This document shows positions 39,260-48,244 of a stretch of DNA of 64,000 bases, piece after piece (positions within the stretch are counted from its first letter, which is position 1; every line of letters begins with the position of its first letter). The stretch is from Reinekea forsetii. Lineage in GTDB: Bacteria; Pseudomonadota; Gammaproteobacteria; Pseudomonadales; Natronospirillaceae. The translations under genes and the position numbers were made by a program. The notes under the pieces were generated by a model. The model was not told the origin of the DNA, searched no databases, and saw nothing but the letters and a program-made list of their open reading frames with translations. The stretch is from assembly GCF_002795845.1 (NCBI RefSeq), contig NZ_CP011797.1:1387501-1451500 (forward strand). Reading direction: 5' to 3'.

Positions 39260-40827
39260 TATTTGACCTCCCGGCGAAACATATTGAGCATGCGACGGGT
39301 GACAAAGAAGCCGCCCGCAATATTGATACTGGCAAACAGGATGCCAATGCCGGCGAGGATGGTGACCAGGTTCGAACCGCTACCGGAGACCTGCAGCAGG
39401 CTGCCGATCACGACGATACCGGAAATCGCATTGGTGACACTCATCAAGGGTGTGTGCAACGAGTGACTGACGTTCCAGACCACCTGCCAGCCGACAAAGA
39501 TGGCCAAGACAAAGACGGTAAAGTGACCCATGAAATCAGCCGGAGCGACTTGGCCCAAACCGAGCATCAGAGCCCCGGCGATAAGCCAATAGAGCACGAT
39601 GGGCTGTGCTTTTTTGACTTTTTCGACTCCCGGTGCCGCGGGTGCCGCAGCCGGTTTGGCCGGGGCGGCGGACAGTTGCGGCGCCGGTGGCGGCCAGAGA
39701 ATGTCCTTCTCATGGGCGACGGTGCAGCCACGGGTAATCTCATCGGCCAGATCGATATTCAGTAAGCCGTCTTTATTCGGACACAGATGGCCGATCAGGC
39801 TGAACACGTTATTGCTCAGCAGGGTGCTGGCCTGGTTCGCTGCGCGCGCGGCCAGATTGGTGTATCCGATGATTTTAACTTCATGGGCGATAACAATCTC
39901 ATCTTTCACCGTGCATTCGCAGTTGCCGCCATTGGGCGCGGCCAGATCGACCACAACCGAACCCGGCTTCATCGCCTTGACCATGGCTTCGGTAATTAGC
40001 TTTGGCGCCGGACGACCGGGGATCAGTGCTGTGGTGATGATTATGTCGACTTCTTTAGCCTGCTCCAGAAAGAGCGCCATCTCGGCATCGATAAAGGCCT
40101 GTGACATCTGTTTGGCGTAGCCACCGGTGCCAGCACCGTCTTCCTCTATCTCGACAGTGAGGAATTCTCCGCCCATCGATTGAACCTGTTCTTTCACTTC
40201 TATACGGGTGTCAAAGGCGCGCACGATGGCGCCTAAGCTCTTGGCCGCACCCAATGCCGATAGGCCGGCCACGCCGGCACCAATCACCAACACCTTGGCC
40301 GGTGGCACCTTGCCCGCGGCGGTAATCTGGCCGGTAAAGAAGCGGCCAAAGCTGTGTGCCGCCTCTATCACGGCACGATAACCGGCGATATTGGCCATGG
40401 AGCTAAGCACATCCATTTTCTGTGCGCGTGAGATGCGCGGGATGGCATCGAGCGAGAGGGCGCTGATACCCTGAGTCTTGAATTGTTCGAGCAACTCAGG
40501 GTTCTGCGCCGGGGCGAGAAAGGAGATCCAGGCCTTATTCGGCGCGAGCATCGCCAGTTCCGACTGCCCCGTCTTGGGGTGGTTGGCGACCGGGCCATTG
40601 ATTTTTAGAATCAGATCGGCGCTCTTATAGAGCGCAGCGACATCGGTTTCAATGCTGGCACCGGCTTGGCGATAATCGTCATCGGAAAACTGGGAGGCAA
40701 CACCTGCACCACTTTCCAGCGTGACAGTAAAGCCGAGTTCGGTCAGTTTTTTAGCGGTCACCGGGCTTACCGGTACTCGGGTTTCCCCCGGATTCGTATC
40801 GATAGGCACTGCAATGTTCAATGGCAT
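39259..40827 (-). CDS. pntA: NAD(P) transhydrogenase alpha subunit
   Basis: The start is taken at the ATG at 40827 with GGGAA upstream (a TTG at 40839 is in frame), giving about 522 residues. The NAD(H)-binding domain I carries [41 protein letters not shown] and the AFDTR loop. A linker rich in Ala/Pro leads to four C-terminal membrane helices. It forms the proton-pumping transhydrogenase in the inner membrane with PntB, supplying NADPH. The upstream gap has a tandem 21-bp repeat near 41000. Confidence 0.96.
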   Translation of the reverse strand: MPLNIAVPIDTNPGETRVPVSPVTAKKLTELGFTVTLESGAGVASQFSDDDYRQAGASIETDVAALYKSADLILKINGPVANHPKTGQSELAMLAPNKAWISFLAPAQNPELLEQFKTQGISALSLDAIPRISRAQKMDVLSSMANIAGYRAVIEAAHSFGRFFTGQITAAGKVPPAKVLVIGAGVAGLSALGAAKSLGAIVRAFDTRIEVKEQVQSMGGEFLTVEIEEDGAGTGGYAKQMSQAFIDAEMALFLEQAKEVDIIITTALIPGRPAPKLITEAMVKAMKPGSVVVDLAAPNGGNCECTVKDEIVIAHEVKIIGYTNLAARAANQASTLLSNNVFSLIGHLCPNKDGLLNIDLADEITRGCTVAHEKDILWPPPAPQLSAAPAKPAAAPAAPGVEKVKKAQPIVLYWLIAGALMLGLGQVAPADFMGHFTVFVLAIFVGWQVVWNVSHSLHTPLMSVTNAISGIVVIGSLLQVSGSGSNLVTILAGIGILFASINIAGGFFVTRRMLNMFRREVK

Positions 40828-40839
40828 AGTGTTTCCCAA

Positions 40840-41328
40840 TCAGAATAAGTCAGCAAAATTTTGCGCCATGGACGCCCAAAGCTTGGCATCTGATGGTGCG
40901 TGTTGTCTGGCCGGATGATGTAGACGGCCCAATACCTTCATTTGGTAACCATATAAGGACGTTGTAAACAAAGATAGCAATATGACCTTATCGGGCCTGT
41001 GAAGGACCTTATCGGGCCTGTGAAGGCTTTAATCACAACAATATCAGCTTTTGATCGATCGCGCGCCACCGGAATGGAGCTAACTAAAAGTCATAAAATA
41101 GTACTACCCAGTAAAATAGTGCTGTTAAAGCACGGCTGAGTTGTCTAGATTAGTCGAGTCGCCAAAAACAATACCAATATAGGCGCAGTTATAGATCAGT
41201 CTAGATCCGCTCAAACTTTGGTTGGCTGTCATATCACAGCTAAAACAAGAATAAAGATCCAATACGCTTGCTCGGGCGTGCAGTGACTGCACCCACGGGA
41301 AACTATAGCGATCAACCAGGAGATATAA
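40840..41328. other. intergenic region between pntA and the TRAP operon
   Basis: The divergent promoters of pntAB and the TRAP transporter lie here. It contains a tandem 21-bp repeat at 40984-41025 and a small GTGCT-GTTAA-AGCAC hairpin near 41120-41134. No coding frame with a recognisable product is seen. Confidence 0.6.
40984..41025. repeat. perfect tandem 21-bp direct repeat
   Basis: Two adjoining identical 21-base copies, each starting GACCTTATCGGG and ending CCTGTGAAG. It lies about 155 bases upstream of pntA and about 300 upstream of the TRAP binding-protein gene. It could be a paired regulator site or a simple duplication. Confidence 0.93.
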
Positions 41329-42423
41329 ATGAAAAGACGTGAAGTGATCAAAAAAGGTTTGGTTGGTGCAGGCACCGTTGCCGCCGCCACAGCCATTTCC
41401 GCGCCAGCGATGGCAGCAGAACGCATTGAAATTACCATGGTATCCACTTGGCCACGCGATTTCCCCGGGCTGGGTACAGGCGCGCAGCGTTTTGCTCAAC
41501 GTTTGTCTGATATGACCGACGGCCGTATCACCGCTAAGTATTTCGCCGCGGGCGAGCGTGTTGGTGCATTCGACGTATTTGATGAAGTGGCTTCTGGCAA
41601 TGCGCAGATGTACCACGGCGCAGAATACTACTTTACCGGCAAACACCCCGGTTTTGGTTACTTCACCTCTGTTCCTTTCGGTCTAACGGCAACAGAAATG
41701 AATGCTTGGATGCGTTTTGGTGGCGGTCAAGAACTGTGGGATGAGCTCTCAGCCGGATTCGGTCTGAAAGGCCTAATGTGCGGTAATACTGGCGTGCAGA
41801 TGGGTGGTTGGTTCCGTAAGGAAATGAAGACTGCAGCCGATTTCAAAGGCTTAAAAATGCGTATGCCTGGTTTGGGTGGCTCTGTACTGGCTAAGATGGG
41901 CGGTTCTCCGGTCTCTTTACCCGGCGGTCAAATCTACGAAAACCTGGTTTCTGGCGCGATCGATGCCACTGAGTGGGTTGGACCGTGGAACGACGAAATC
42001 ATGAAGCTTTACGAAGCCGCCAAGTACTACTACTACCCAGGTTTCCATGAGCCAGGCTCTATGCTCAGCGTGCAGATGAACAAGAAGTGGTGGGATGCCC
42101 TATCAAAGGCCGATCAGACCATTATCGAAGCTGCCGCCTCGATGGAAAATGAAGTGATGTTTGCCGAGTTCAACGCTAAGAACGGTTCTGCTCTGGAGCG
42201 TTTGTTGAACCAGCAAGGCGTGCAACTGCGTAACTTCTCTGAAGACACTTACGATGCGTTTGGTGAAGCGTCGGAAGAAGTTTTCGACGAAGTTCAGAAA
42301 CATGATGAACTGGCCAAACGTATTCACGAGAGTTTTGTTAAGTCTCGTCGTGAGATTGGTGCCTGGAACAACATTTCTGATACTGCCTATGTGGCTCAGC
42401 GTAACCGCGTATTGGGACTCTAG
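41329..42423 (+). CDS. TRAP transporter substrate-binding protein, TakP-like
   Basis: The product has 364 residues. The N-terminus MKRREVIKKGLVGAGTVAAA is a twin-arginine-like signal with cleavage near residue 28 (APAMA). The mature protein closely follows Rhodobacter TakP, the 2-oxoacid-binding subunit: YFAAGERVGAFDVFDEVASG, GNTGVQMGGWFRKE, FKGLKMRMPG, AIDATEWVGPWNDE and YYYYPGFHEPG. The ligand is therefore likely a 2-oxo acid or similar monocarboxylate, which is inference. Genes for both membrane subunits follow. A hairpin after this gene may make it more highly expressed than they are. Confidence 0.92.
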   Translation: MKRREVIKKGLVGAGTVAAATAISAPAMAAERIEITMVSTWPRDFPGLGTGAQRFAQRLSDMTDGRITAKYFAAGERVGAFDVFDEVASGNAQMYHGAEYYFTGKHPGFGYFTSVPFGLTATEMNAWMRFGGGQELWDELSAGFGLKGLMCGNTGVQMGGWFRKEMKTAADFKGLKMRMPGLGGSVLAKMGGSPVSLPGGQIYENLVSGAIDATEWVGPWNDEIMKLYEAAKYYYYPGFHEPGSMLSVQMNKKWWDALSKADQTIIEAAASMENEVMFAEFNAKNGSALERLLNQQGVQLRNFSEDTYDAFGEASEEVFDEVQKHDELAKRIHESFVKSRREIGAWNNISDTAYVAQRNRVLGL

Positions 42424-42476
42424 TACCGGTAACCAGCACAGGCTTGCCTCCGGGTAAGTCCGTCGCCTGAAATTCG

Positions 42477-42512
42477 AGCGTCACCGGGTCAACCCGAGTG
42501 GCGCTTTATTTT
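42477..42512 (+). terminator. intra-operon attenuator/partial terminator
   Basis: A hairpin pairs AGCGTCAC-CGGGT with CCCGA-GTGGCGCT around CAA and is followed by TTATTTT. It lies between the binding-protein and small-permease genes, where partial termination would raise the ratio of binding protein to permease. Confidence 0.6.
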
Positions 42513-42547
42513 AAAAAACTCAACCGATTCAAATACTTGGTGATTCT

Positions 42548-43573
42548 GTGGATATTGAAGCTGTCATTGCTCAACCCATCACGTCGACCTATCGGCGCTT
42601 AAATTGGGTGATCCGTACCATTGGCTATTCGATGGTTTTTATTACCCTGATCTACCTGATTAACAATTACCTCATCGTGTGGCGCGAATGGCCCGGTGTG
42701 GTGCAATATTTTCTCAACCAGAGCGAAGCGACCCAAAACCAGGGTCTGCTGGCGTGGTTGCAGCTTTTGTCTTATTTGGCTGTGGTCCCCATTGCGTTGT
42801 ATCGCATGGTCACGACTCCCGCTCACCGAATGATCGATGACAGTCAGCGCTTGTCAGACTGGTCTGCCTACCTCATCCGCGTCGCCTTCTGGTCAGTCGT
42901 GCTTATCGGACTGTTCGATGGCCTATTGTCGTGGATGCGAGTCGAAGATCTGCTGCTCCCAGTCTTTGGCCAAGAACTGGCTTCTAACCTAGGCAAGTCG
43001 ATTTTTCGCGGTAGCTATGTGCATTACCCGCTAATCCTGGTCAGCATGCTAATGGCCTACCGCATCAAGACCGTGTCAATGTCTTGGTTGGCGTTGCTGG
43101 TGGTTTTTGCCGAGTTATGGATCGTGGTCGCGCGCTTTATCTTTTCCTATGAACAGACCCTGATGGGTGATCTGGTGCGCTTCTGGTATGCCGGTCTGTT
43201 TTTGTTTGCCAGCGCCTATACCCTCAAAGAGGAGGGGCATGTTCGGGTCGATGTAATATTTGCCGGCAAGTCGGTGCAATATAAGGCTTGGGTCAATTCC
43301 CTCGGCGTGCTGGTGCTCGGTCTGCCCCTGTGCTGGGTCATCTTGACCCTCGGCATGTGGGATAGCACCAGTATTATCAACAGCCCCTTGGCCAGCTTTG
43401 AGATTTCCCAATCCGGCTATGGCTTGTTTATTAAATACCTAATGGCCGGCTTCTTGGTGGTGTTTGCGGTATCAATGATCCTGCAGTTTTGCAGCTATCT
43501 GTTAAAAAATGTCGCCATTCTAGTTGGTGAAGTTGAAGTGATCCAAGACCAACACGACGATGTGATGGCTTAA
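42548..43573 (+). CDS. TRAP transporter small permease (DctQ), enlarged
   Basis: A GTG start gives 341 residues, well above the usual 160-220 for DctQ subunits. There are about eight hydrophobic segments, including IRTIGYSMVFITLIYLINNYLI, AYLIRVAFWSVVLIGLFDGLLSW and a C-terminal DctQ-like block with FWYAGLFLFASAYTLKEEGHVRVDV, which is the conserved family motif. The N-terminal half is therefore an added membrane module. It lies between the TakP-like and DctM genes, 15 bases before the latter. Confidence 0.85.
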   Translation: MDIEAVIAQPITSTYRRLNWVIRTIGYSMVFITLIYLINNYLIVWREWPGVVQYFLNQSEATQNQGLLAWLQLLSYLAVVPIALYRMVTTPAHRMIDDSQRLSDWSAYLIRVAFWSVVLIGLFDGLLSWMRVEDLLLPVFGQELASNLGKSIFRGSYVHYPLILVSMLMAYRIKTVSMSWLALLVVFAELWIVVARFIFSYEQTLMGDLVRFWYAGLFLFASAYTLKEEGHVRVDVIFAGKSVQYKAWVNSLGVLVLGLPLCWVILTLGMWDSTSIINSPLASFEISQSGYGLFIKYLMAGFLVVFAVSMILQFCSYLLKNVAILVGEVEVIQDQHDDVMA

Positions 43574-43588
43574 AGGTAGAGGTAACCC

Positions 43589-46252
43589 ATGGAACTGTTG
43601 TTTTTAACCATTCTCGTCTGTCTAATGGTCGGCGCATTAATTTCCGGATTTCCGGTCGCCTTCGCATTACCAGGCTCCGCCATCTTGGCGATCTCGCTCG
43701 CGGCCTTGTGTGGCTGGCTGTTCGCCGGTGACTCCTCGGCTTACTTTGCCGATGGCGGTCCCACGCAGTGGTTGTCTGCCGGGGTCACGAACTTTCGCAG
43801 TCTCTATTGGGAAGTCGAACGCGACACCCTGATCGCCATTCCGCTGTTTATTTTCATGGGCATCATGTTGCAACGCTCGCGCATCGCCGAAGATCTGTTG
43901 GTGGCTATGGCGCAATTGTTCGGTCCGGTCCCTGGCGGCCTTGGCATTTCGGTAGTATTGGTGGGCGCGCTGTTGGCGGCCACGACCGGTATCGTTGGCG
44001 CCACCGTGGTCGCCATGGGTATGATTTCCTTACCCGCTATGTTGCGCAATAAGTACGATACCTCGCTTGCAACCGGAACTATCTGTGCCTCCGGTACGCT
44101 GGGGCAGATTATCCCGCCCTCTATCGTACTGATTATTCTTGCCGACCAACTGTCCTCAGCCGCCGATCAAGCCTCGACCATGCGCGCGACTGAATACCGC
44201 GAGATTACCGGCGAGTTCTCCATGCCCTCCCATCTCGATGTGGTCTCAGCCAGTGCCGGCGATATGTTTATGGGCGCGATTATCCCCGGCCTGATGCTGG
44301 TTGGTATCTATATCCTGTACATCCTAATTACCGCAATTCTGAAGCCTAACTTGGCACCGCCGGTACCCTATGATGGCGCTTACGATCGCCAGTTTTTGTG
44401 GAACGTGCTCAAGGCCTTAGTGCCGCCATTGGCGTTGATTTTTATTGTGCTCGGGTCCATCTTGGGCGGTGTCGCAACTGTTAATCAGGCCGGCGCCATC
44501 GGTGCCGTGGGCGCCATCTTGATGGGCGGTTACCGTATTTTTAAAGGCGATCGCCACGTTTATACCCCGGCCTTGCTCGGCGTCCTTGCGGTCATCGGCA
44601 TCGTCCTGGTGCTCAGTGTCTGGTCGATCAATGTCAAAAACCTCACCAGTCCTGGCGAAGTGTTTGGCTTTATTTTGGCCGTTTGCCTGACCATCGTGCT
44701 CTTTGTCTCCATCGGTTGGAGTACTTGGCGCGTGTTTAAAACCGATAACACCCTGAATGAGGTCATGACCGAAACCGTTAAGACCACCAGCATGGTGTTT
44801 GTGATCCTGATCGGTGCCGCCATGTTGACCGCTGCTTTCCGTGCCTTTGGCGGTGAAGAGTTGGTCCGCCATGCGCTGACCAGTTTGCCGGGTGGTTTTT
44901 GGACCCAGTTCATCGTCGTGATGTTGGTTATTTTCTTGCTTGGCTTCTTTCTCGACTTTATCGAAATCGCCGTTGTGGTCGTGCCACTGGTTGCGCCCAT
45001 CTTGTTGGCCGCACCGGATGCCAACATATCCGCCGTCTGGTTAGGCGTGATGATTGGCCTGAATATGCAGACCTCCTTCTTGACACCGCCCTTTGGTTTC
45101 GCGCTGTTCTATTTACGCGGCGTGGCACCCAAGGTGGTTAAGACACTCGATATCTATAAGGGCGTGGTGCCCTTTATCGGCCTGCAACTGCTGGCGCTAT
45201 TAATTGTCGGTCTGATCCCGCCCTTAGTGAACTATTTACCGAATCGTATTTACCTCACTTCGGAGAACGCACCGCCGCCGCTTAATCCGAAGTTGCAGCA
45301 GTGTCTGGAGCGCAACGTCTTTGCCAATTACCAACGCAACGAAGGCGTTATTCTGGCCGCGATCGATACCATGGCCAGAGTCGATATGTCCGCCTTGCCG
45401 GAAGATATGCAAAACGCGTTGGCAACGGCTCTGACCCAAAGCAGCGGAACCTTTGCATTGGTCGATTCAGTGAACCTGGCCAGCGCGGTGATCGATCAGG
45501 CCTCGGTAGCCTTCGGTCCATTGCACATTCAGGTTCGGGGTATCGAATCTGATATTCGCAAGCTGCGCACTGAGATTAAAGTTCACGAAGACCTAATCGA
45601 CGAAGCGCGCTTCGATACCAGCATCTCGGCAGGTGATATCGCCGCAGCGGAAGCGTCGGTGGCGGTGCTCAATGAGGACATTATGCAGTTAAATGCCAAT
45701 ATCCCGCTGTCTTGGGAAGCCGAAAATGCCGCCTATCAAATCCTCTTAAGCGATCTGCAGAAAGCCCAGCGCGCCTATCGCAATCATGTCGATAATGCTT
45801 ATCGACCGATTCAAGAGGCCATTGATCTGTTAGCCAATCCGGAAAGCTTGGCTACATTGGCGCAAAAAATTGAGCGCATCGATGCTATGGTGATGAACAA
45901 CGATGCCGATACCGCGATGGATTTGATCAAAGAACTGTCTGCTGAAATTGGCGAGGTCACCGGGGCCGATCAGGTTGGTGTTTTGGTCAATAAAGCCCGC
46001 CGTGCCCTCCGAGGCTCTGCGCCGGATCAGGCCAAAGCGCTAGACTTCAAAGATCAGGCGCTCGCGCAGTTGGCCGCCGATCTGGCTTGGATGCGCCAAG
46101 CCAATCAGCAGGTTTTCCCTGGTCTGAAAGTACTGGAACAAAACCTGAATGACACCATCGGGGTGCGCTTACAGCCTCGCTTAACCGAAAAGCTGGCCCT
46201 TGCGGTCGCGGCCTGTCAATCGGTACACGAGGACGTTTCGTTGAGTTTCTAG
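43589..46252 (+). CDS. TRAP transporter large permease (DctM) with long C-terminal extension
   Basis: The product has 887 residues, about twice the usual 425-450. Residues 1-555 hold the membrane part, with family motifs PLFIFMGIMLQRS, GATVVAMGMISLPAMLRNKYD, GTLGQIIPPSIVLIILA and LNMQTSFLTPPFGFALFYLRG. A loop inserted near residues 190-220 also lengthens it. Residues 556-887 are soluble, Ala/Asp/Leu/Gln-rich and mostly helical (IRKLRTEIKVHEDLIDEA, LLSDLQKAQRAYRNHVDNA), consistent with coiled coils. The extension has no motif I recognise. It completes the TRAP operon. Confidence 0.9.
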   Translation: MELLFLTILVCLMVGALISGFPVAFALPGSAILAISLAALCGWLFAGDSSAYFADGGPTQWLSAGVTNFRSLYWEVERDTLIAIPLFIFMGIMLQRSRIAEDLLVAMAQLFGPVPGGLGISVVLVGALLAATTGIVGATVVAMGMISLPAMLRNKYDTSLATGTICASGTLGQIIPPSIVLIILADQLSSAADQASTMRATEYREITGEFSMPSHLDVVSASAGDMFMGAIIPGLMLVGIYILYILITAILKPNLAPPVPYDGAYDRQFLWNVLKALVPPLALIFIVLGSILGGVATVNQAGAIGAVGAILMGGYRIFKGDRHVYTPALLGVLAVIGIVLVLSVWSINVKNLTSPGEVFGFILAVCLTIVLFVSIGWSTWRVFKTDNTLNEVMTETVKTTSMVFVILIGAAMLTAAFRAFGGEELVRHALTSLPGGFWTQFIVVMLVIFLLGFFLDFIEIAVVVVPLVAPILLAAPDANISAVWLGVMIGLNMQTSFLTPPFGFALFYLRGVAPKVVKTLDIYKGVVPFIGLQLLALLIVGLIPPLVNYLPNRIYLTSENAPPPLNPKLQQCLERNVFANYQRNEGVILAAIDTMARVDMSALPEDMQNALATALTQSSGTFALVDSVNLASAVIDQASVAFGPLHIQVRGIESDIRKLRTEIKVHEDLIDEARFDTSISAGDIAAAEASVAVLNEDIMQLNANIPLSWEAENAAYQILLSDLQKAQRAYRNHVDNAYRPIQEAIDLLANPESLATLAQKIERIDAMVMNNDADTAMDLIKELSAEIGEVTGADQVGVLVNKARRALRGSAPDQAKALDFKDQALAQLAADLAWMRQANQQVFPGLKVLEQNLNDTIGVRLQPRLTEKLALAVAACQSVHEDVSLSF

Positions 46253-46296
46253 CCCACTGGCACATCGCAACCCCACTTCTAGGCTTAGTTTTTAGG

Positions 46297-46316
46297 CCCG
46301 GGAGCGGGGTTTTTTT
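46297..46316 (+). terminator. probable intrinsic terminator of the TRAP operon
   Basis: CCCG-GGAG-CGGG followed by a run of seven T, 45 bases after the DctM stop. The stem is short, but the T-run is convincing. Confidence 0.6.
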
Positions 46317-46397
46317 GTGCTCAGTCGCTGGCCATTACCTGCGCTGCGCTTTATCCGCTACACTGCCGGGCTGAGCGATAAAAAGAGGAGTTAACCT

Positions 46398-46985
46398 TTG
46401 TTGTATATACCGCCGTTACCGGATAATTGGGATTCTTTTGGCAACCGCTTTACCCGCTGGTTGGGTCGAACGCTGTTTGGCGCGCTGGGCTGGTCTTTTG
46501 CCGGCGAGCTGCCGAATCAACCCAAGCTGATGTTTGTGGTGGCCCCCCACACCAGCAATTGGGATTTCTTTATTGGCCTGTTTGGCATGCTGGCGATCGG
46601 CTTTAAGGGCCGTTGGTTGGGCAAGCATTCGCTCTTTGTCTGGCCGATAAAGGGCCTGATGACCCGTTTGGGTGGCATGCCAGTATACCGCCACGCGCCC
46701 CGAGGCATGGTTGAGCAGGTTGTCGATCAATATCAACAGCACGCGCGTTTGCATTTGGCCGTCACCCCGGAAGGCACTCGGGCCAAAGTCGGCAAGTTTA
46801 AGAATGGTTTCCTGCGCATCGCCATTGGCGCTGCGATACCAATCGCCCCGGTTGGCTTCGATTATCGCGAGAAGAAAATCGTGTTCGGCGAGCTGTTCTA
46901 CCCGACCGGCGATCTGATCCAGGATGAGCGGACCTGTTATCAATACTTCACCCGCTTTACCGCCAAATACCCGCAGAACTATTAG
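46398..46985 (+). CDS. PlsC-like 1-acylglycerol-3-phosphate acyltransferase family protein
   Basis: A TTG start with AGAGGAG seven bases upstream gives 195 residues. The acyltransferase catalytic motif HxxxxD is in APHTSNWDFFIG and the substrate motif in VTPEGTRAKVGKFKNGF. The family transfers acyl groups from acyl-CoA or acyl-ACP to lysophospholipid-type acceptors at the inner membrane. It is shorter than typical PlsC (about 240 aa), matching a compact subfamily. A YeiR-like GTPase gene begins 4 bases after its stop, so they are probably cotranscribed. Confidence 0.88.
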   Translation: MLYIPPLPDNWDSFGNRFTRWLGRTLFGALGWSFAGELPNQPKLMFVVAPHTSNWDFFIGLFGMLAIGFKGRWLGKHSLFVWPIKGLMTRLGGMPVYRHAPRGMVEQVVDQYQQHARLHLAVTPEGTRAKVGKFKNGFLRIAIGAAIPIAPVGFDYREKKIVFGELFYPTGDLIQDERTCYQYFTRFTAKYPQNY

Positions 46986-46989
46986 CGCT

Positions 46990-48012
46990 ATGCTGAAGCA
47001 GATTCCGACCCATCTGATTACCGGTTTTTTAGGTGCTGGCAAGACCACCCTGCTACAACATTGGTTGGCCCAAAAGCCCGCGCATGAGCGCTGGGCCATA
47101 TTGGTCAATGAGTTTGGTGCTATCGGTTTGGATGCTGCGCTGCTTAGCAGTGCCACTGAGCAGTCCGATACCAAAACCGATGATGTGTTTATCCAAGAGG
47201 TCGCTGGTGGTTGTCTCTGCTGTGCTGCCGGCGTGCCGCTGACCGTTGCCCTGAATCGCTTACTCAAGCGCGCGCAACCGGATCGTTTCTTTATCGAGCC
47301 GACCGGACTGGGACATCCCAAGGCGGTGTTGGCGGTGTTAACGGGACCTTTGTATCAGGGGGTGCTGGACGTGCAACAGACCGTGACCCTAGTCGATGCC
47401 CGCCTGATCAAAGATTCACGCTATAGCGAGCACCCAACCTTTCGCCAGCAATTGGCGATTGCGGACCGAGTTGTGGCCAGCAAGGCAGACCAATATCAGG
47501 GCACAGAATTTGCGGATTTGACGGCGTTTTTGAGCGCCAATTTTCCCAAATTGGCCGCGCCGATGCGTTCTAGTGCAGAACAGCCGGTCAGCTTGGCGCA
47601 GCTACTGGCGGACGGAACCGACGCGCCAGTCGTCGCACATTCAGCGCCGGCGCTAACCATTGCTCAACCCCGGATAAATCTGCCCTTGGGCCCAGCCCCA
47701 GGTGACTGGGTTTGTTTGCAAAATAGCAGCGCGGGCCATTACAGCATCGGTTGGCAATTTTTGCCGACTGATCGGTTTGACCCATCGGCTCTGATTGCGC
47801 TGATTGATGAGGTGCGCCCAATTCGTGTTAAGGCCTGGATCAATACCGCAGTGGGCTCCTTGCAGATCAATCGGACCCTCGGCGCCGAAACCGAAACCGA
47901 AACTGAATCAGAGGCGCCCGGCCAATCAGTCAATCGACTGGAACTGATCCTTGACCGAGCACTTGACGCAGCCCCGCTCACCACCCGGTTACGAGCTTGC
48001 TTGCTTAGCTAG
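46990..48012 (+). CDS. CobW/COG0523 GTPase, YeiR-like metallochaperone
   Basis: From the ATG at 46990 the product has 340 residues. The P-loop is LITGFLGAGKTTLL, and the metal-binding CxCC motif sits in GGCLCCAAGVPL. LVNEFGAIGLDAALL and IEPTGLGHPKAVL match E. coli YeiR closely. This family uses GTP to deliver zinc or another metal to client proteins, often under zinc limitation. Before the C-terminal end there is a TETETETES stretch encoded by repeated GAAACC hexamers. No Zur site was found upstream. Confidence 0.9.
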   Translation: MLKQIPTHLITGFLGAGKTTLLQHWLAQKPAHERWAILVNEFGAIGLDAALLSSATEQSDTKTDDVFIQEVAGGCLCCAAGVPLTVALNRLLKRAQPDRFFIEPTGLGHPKAVLAVLTGPLYQGVLDVQQTVTLVDARLIKDSRYSEHPTFRQQLAIADRVVASKADQYQGTEFADLTAFLSANFPKLAAPMRSSAEQPVSLAQLLADGTDAPVVAHSAPALTIAQPRINLPLGPAPGDWVCLQNSSAGHYSIGWQFLPTDRFDPSALIALIDEVRPIRVKAWINTAVGSLQINRTLGAETETETESEAPGQSVNRLELILDRALDAAPLTTRLRACLLS

Positions 48013-48244
48013 CTCACTGTAACGGGCCCTAGCTCAGCCGATATAAGATCACTCGAACGCACGCTTTACAGCATTGCGACAACTAACTCGGTTGATTCGT
48101 CGCCCGTGCCCTAAACTGCTATTTCCTCTTGCTTGCAGCGCCTATAGGCCTATATTCCAGCTCCGAAACTGTGATTTATCAATGGGATGCGATCGACCGT
48201 TTGCATTGGTGCCGATCGATTCCAACAGAAGGAAGCCATCCATC

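Noticed and set aside
46416-47321. A 301-codon minus-strand open frame
   Set aside because: It lies opposite the acyltransferase and YeiR-like genes, both clear homologues, and has no recognisable product.
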